From an uncultured Ideonella sp. (lineage in GTDB: Bacteria; Pseudomonadota; Gammaproteobacteria; Burkholderiales; Burkholderiaceae), in contig CAMLGG010000090.1 in NCBI GenBank assembly GCA_946479475.1, positions 1 through 18,245 on the forward strand: DNA of 18,245 nt. The letters run 5' to 3'. A program made the position numbers and the translations under genes. Positions 15,643 through 18,245 of this stretch are shown here, in pieces; the stretch's first letter is position 1; each line of letters opens with the position of its first letter. The notes beneath the pieces are model-generated. The model saw nothing but the letters and a program-made list of their open reading frames with translations, searched no databases and had not been told where the DNA came from.

Positions 15643-17211
15643 GTGACCGGCGTAGCCTTGAGAAGAATCGTGGTGGTGGGCGGCGGCAGCGCCGGCTGGA
15701 TCACCGCCGCGCCGCTGGCGCGCATGCTGTGCCGGCCGGAACGGCCGGACCTTCACTGCGAGGTGACGGTGGTGGAATCGGCCGAGATCGGCACCGTCGG
15801 CGTCGGCGAGGCGACCCTGCCGACCATCAGCTTCTACAACCGCATGCTCGGCCTGGACGAGGCCGACTTCGTCCGCAAGACCGAGGCAAGCTTCAAGCTG
15901 GGCATCGAGTTCCGCGACTGGGGCCGCCAGGGGCACCGCTTCTTCCACGGCTTCGGCGGCTTCGGCCCGCACATCCACAACCGGCCGCTGTGGGCCTACT
16001 GGCTGCGCCTGCGCGAAGAGGATCCCTCCCTGCCCTCCTACGAGGAGTGGTCGACCGCAACGACGATGGCGCGCAGCCTTCGCTTCGTGCCGCCCCAGCC
16101 CGGCGAACCCTCACCGGCGAACGCCTTCGACTACGCCTACCATTTCGACGCCGGCCTGTACGGCGCCTACCTGCGCGACTACGCGCTGCGGCACGGCGCC
16201 CAACGCCTGGAGGGCACGATCACGCGCGTCGAGACCTCGCCCGAGAACGGCTTCGTCCAGGCCGTGCATCTGCGCGACGGACGCCGCATCGAAGGCGACC
16301 TGTTCATCGACTGCTCCGGCTTCCGCGCGCTCCTGATCGACGGCGCGATGCAGTCGCCGTACGAGGACTGGAGCCACTGGCTGCCGTGCGACCGCGCCCT
16401 CGCCGTCCCCTCGGCCCGCACGGACGCGATGACGCCCTACACCACCTCGACAGCCCGCAGCGCAGGTTGGCAGTGGCGCATCCCGCTGCAGCATCGCACC
16501 GGCAACGGACTGGTCTACTGCAGCAGTCACCTTGCCAACGACGAGGCGGCCCGCCTGCTGCTCGACAACCTCGACGGACAGGCGCTCGACGATCCGCGCC
16601 CGCTGCGCTTCGTCACCGGGCGGCGCAAGCAGGCCTGGGTGAAGAACGTGGTCGCCATCGGGCTCTCGTCGGGCTTCCTGGAGCCGCTGGAATCGACCAG
16701 CATCCAGCTCATCATGGAAGGCGCGAGCCGCCTGACCACCCTGCTGCCGGACCGCAGCTTCGCACCCACGCTGGCCGACGAATTCAACCGCCAGATGGCC
16801 CGCCGCTACGAGTCGGTGCGCGACTTCATCATCCTGCACTACAAGCTGGGCGAACGCCGTGACAGCGAGTTCTGGCAGCACTGCGCGGCGATGGGCATCC
16901 CCGACAGCCTGGCGCACCAGATCGAGCTGTTCAGGCAATCCGGCCGCGTGGCCCTCATCGATCCGGAGGGCTTTGCCGAGCCCTCGTGGGTCTCGCTGCT
17001 GCTGGGGCTCGGCGTCGTACCGCGCCACCATGACCCATATGTCGATCTCGTCGACATGGACCTCGTGCGGCGACACATGAGCGCCGTGCGCGACGCCATC
17101 CGGCGCTCGGTCGAGGCGATGCCGACCCACGCCGAGTTCCTCGCGCGGCTGGCGCCGTCGACCCCTGCCGCGGCGTCACCATCGGGGTTTTCACCGGTAA
17201 GACCTGTTTAA
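15643..17211 (+). CDS. Flavin-dependent halogenase homologue 2 (tryptophan halogenase family)
   Basis: The 522-residue protein is a diverged paralogue of halogenase 1. It retains the FAD site VVVGGGSAGWITA (about 10-22), the catalytic-type lysine in SFKLGIEF (K85), the signature WQWRIP (276-281) and the glutamate of EPLESTS (E350). The core residues for FADH2-dependent halogenation are therefore all present. Compared with halogenase 1 it has a longer loop around residues 120-160 and a low-complexity Ala/Ser/Pro tail (about 505-522). The start is GTG at 15643, with AAGGA (15628-15632) 10 nt upstream. It is transcribed divergently from the lipoprotein, receptor 2 and halogenase 1 operon, and in the same direction as the fucosidase gene 194 bp downstream. 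Its last codons (S-P-V-R-P-V-stop) contain one of the operator-like sites. The substrate is unknown. Confidence 0.92.
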   Translation: MTGVALRRIVVVGGGSAGWITAAPLARMLCRPERPDLHCEVTVVESAEIGTVGVGEATLPTISFYNRMLGLDEADFVRKTEASFKLGIEFRDWGRQGHRFFHGFGGFGPHIHNRPLWAYWLRLREEDPSLPSYEEWSTATTMARSLRFVPPQPGEPSPANAFDYAYHFDAGLYGAYLRDYALRHGAQRLEGTITRVETSPENGFVQAVHLRDGRRIEGDLFIDCSGFRALLIDGAMQSPYEDWSHWLPCDRALAVPSARTDAMTPYTTSTARSAGWQWRIPLQHRTGNGLVYCSSHLANDEAARLLLDNLDGQALDDPRPLRFVTGRRKQAWVKNVVAIGLSSGFLEPLESTSIQLIMEGASRLTTLLPDRSFAPTLADEFNRQMARRYESVRDFIILHYKLGERRDSEFWQHCAAMGIPDSLAHQIELFRQSGRVALIDPEGFAEPSWVSLLLGLGVVPRHHDPYVDLVDMDLVRRHMSAVRDAIRRSVEAMPTHAEFLARLAPSTPAAASPSGFSPVRPV

Positions 17212-17292
17212 CGGATTTGCGACACTGGTCTGACCAGCTGGCCTGACCACTTTGGTCAGGCCACGGACGCGCAGACTCTCGTGGTCTGACCA
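17195..17292. promoter_or_regulatory. Five-site operator-like cluster upstream of the fucosidase gene
   Basis: The sites are CGGTAAGACCT (17195-17205, inside the halogenase 2 coding end), TGGTCTGACCA (17226-17236), TGGCCTGACCA (17239-17249), TGGTCAGGCCA (17253-17263) and TGGTCTGACCA (17282-17292). Offsets are 31, 13, 14 and 29 bp. The third and fourth are exact reverse complements separated by CTT, giving a perfect 11-bp-arm hairpin that could also end halogenase 2 transcripts, though no T-run follows. ACCGGTAAGACC and ATTTGCGACACTGG (17215-17228) are shared exactly with the receptor 1 upstream region. This is the densest site cluster in the window. The remaining bases up to 17405 show no further clear signal. 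Confidence 0.78.
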
Positions 17293-17405
17293 GGTCCGAG
17301 CCCATCTTGCCGCCGCGATGGCATTGCCGACAGCGAAGATCGAGACAGGTCGGCCGCCTTGGCCGACAGTCTATGAGGAGCATGCTTGCTCGCCCCTTAC
17401 GTGAA

Positions 17406-18245
17406 ATGACCATGCCCAACCATCTCTCCCGTGCCTATGCCGGCCTGTCGCGGCGCGGCTTCCTCCAGGCCTCGGCCGGCGCCGCGGCCCTGGGCCTGTC
17501 GCCTGCACACGCGGCCTCCGCGCCCTTCTCGGCGACCTGGGATTCGCTCGTCGACGGCTACCGCGCGCCCGACTGGTTCCGCGATGCCAAGTTCGGCATC
17601 TGGGCGCACTGGAGCGCCCAGTGCGTGCCGGAGATGGGCGACTGGTATGCCCGCCACATGTACATCCAGGGCAACTGGCAGTACGAGCACCACCTGAAGA
17701 CCTACGGCCATCCGACCAAGGTCGGCTTCATGGAGATGCAGAACCGCTGGAAGGCCGAGAACTGGGACCCCGAGGCCCTGCTCGACCTCTACGTCAAGGC
17801 GGGTGCCAAGTACTTCGTCGCGCTGGCCAACCACCACGACAACTTCGACAACTACAACTCCCGGTACCACGGCTGGAACAGCGTGCGCGTCGGCCCGAAG
17901 CGCGACCTGGTAGGTACCTGGGCCAAGGCCGCCCGGGCCCGCGGCCTGCGCTTCGGCGTCAGCAACCATTCGGCCCATGCCTGGCACTGGTTCCAGACCG
18001 CCTACGGCTACGACGCCGAGGGGCCCCTGGCCGGCCAGCGCTACGACGCCTTCCGCCTGACCAAGGCCGACGGCAAGGGCACCTGGTGGGAGGGCCTGGA
18101 CCCGCAGGAGCTGTACACCGGGCGCAACATCGTCATCCCGGACGGCTTCCGCACCGCCCGCGCTGCCAGCGCCTGGCATGACGAGAACACGCGCTACTGG
18201 GACGAGAAGCCGCCGCTGCAGAACCCGGCCTTCACGCGCCAGTGG
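17406..18245 (+). CDS. Tat-exported GH29 alpha-L-fucosidase (3' end outside window)
   Basis: 280 residues are visible before the window ends. The N-terminus has a clear twin-arginine signal, SRRGFLQ (about 15-21), then ASAGAAALGL and a cleavage site near AHA (35-37). The mature start matches the GH29 catalytic (beta/alpha)8 barrel: APDWFRDAKFGIWAHW (about 54-69), CVPEMGDWYARHMY, the AKYFVALANHHDNFD strand (about 134-148) and NSRYHGWNSVRVGPKRDLVG. GH29 enzymes remove terminal alpha-L-fucose by a retaining mechanism. The nucleophile Asp should lie beyond or near the window edge and was not identified. The start is uncertain. In-frame ATGs exist at 17373, 17382, 17406 and 17412; GAGGAG (17375-17380) is only 1 nt from ATG 17382, and none has an ideal ribosome-binding site. 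ATG 17406 was chosen to give a Tat n-region of normal length. It lies downstream of the five-site operator cluster. Confidence 0.9.
   Translation, partial: MTMPNHLSRAYAGLSRRGFLQASAGAAALGLSPAHAASAPFSATWDSLVDGYRAPDWFRDAKFGIWAHWSAQCVPEMGDWYARHMYIQGNWQYEHHLKTYGHPTKVGFMEMQNRWKAENWDPEALLDLYVKAGAKYFVALANHHDNFDNYNSRYHGWNSVRVGPKRDLVGTWAKAARARGLRFGVSNHSAHAWHWFQTAYGYDAEGPLAGQRYDAFRLTKADGKGTWWEGLDPQELYTGRNIVIPDGFRTARAASAWHDENTRYWDEKPPLQNPAFTRQW

Noticed and set aside
13999..15978. A longer start (15978) for the Ig-like lipoprotein.
   Set aside because: The extension is antisense to halogenase 2 and crosses the operator region. The ATG at 15468 has a ribosome-binding site and is followed by a proper lipoprotein signal.

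Overview
The window (18.2 kb, strongly GC-rich, nine CDS with good coding support plus one small ORF) looks like part of a chromosomal carbohydrate-utilisation locus from a Gram-negative bacterium. The likely host is a betaproteobacterium of the order Burkholderiales (Roseateles/Mitsuaria-like). The basis is the GC bias, two very large TonB-dependent receptors of the Xanthomonas/Caulobacter-type subfamily, a ChvE-type sugar-binding protein and a Cys-containing Ig-like lipoprotein. The taxonomic placement is inference. No rRNA, tRNA, CRISPR array, insertion sequence or phage gene was seen.

Layout. 1-216: the 3' end of a LamG-domain protein. 329-478: a tiny Lmo0937/DUF5670-type membrane protein. 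513-542: a hairpin between convergent genes. 549-5487 (minus): secreted GH2 beta-galactosidase, then a translationally coupled unknown anchored protein, then a ChvE-like periplasmic sugar-binding protein. 5488-5791: a divergent control region. 5792-8857 (plus): TonB receptor 1, followed by a textbook terminator. 9184-15468 (minus): an apparent operon of Ig-like lipoprotein, TonB receptor 2 and flavin-dependent halogenase homologue 1. 15469-15642: a second divergent control region. 15643-17211 (plus): halogenase homologue 2. 17195-17292: a third control region. 17406 to the window end (plus): a Tat-exported GH29 alpha-L-fucosidase, cut by the window edge.

How the parts fit. An alpha-fucosidase, a beta-galactosidase, outer-membrane receptors and a periplasmic sugar binder suggest capture and trimming of a fucose- and galactose-bearing glycan; fucosylated xyloglucan side chains are one candidate. 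The halogenase homologues are of the type found beside TonB receptors in carbohydrate loci, where their natural substrate is unclear.

The most distinctive signal is a family of 11-bp operator-like sites, TGGT-N3-ACCA (mostly TGGTNNGACCA), in all three control regions. They are laid out with recurring offsets of about 30 and 14 bp, and one lies inside the last codons of halogenase 2. The core matches the known consensus of FadR-subfamily GntR regulators, so one regulator, not encoded here, probably controls the whole set. A separate perfect 14-bp LacI-like palindrome lies inside the first codons of TonB receptor 1.
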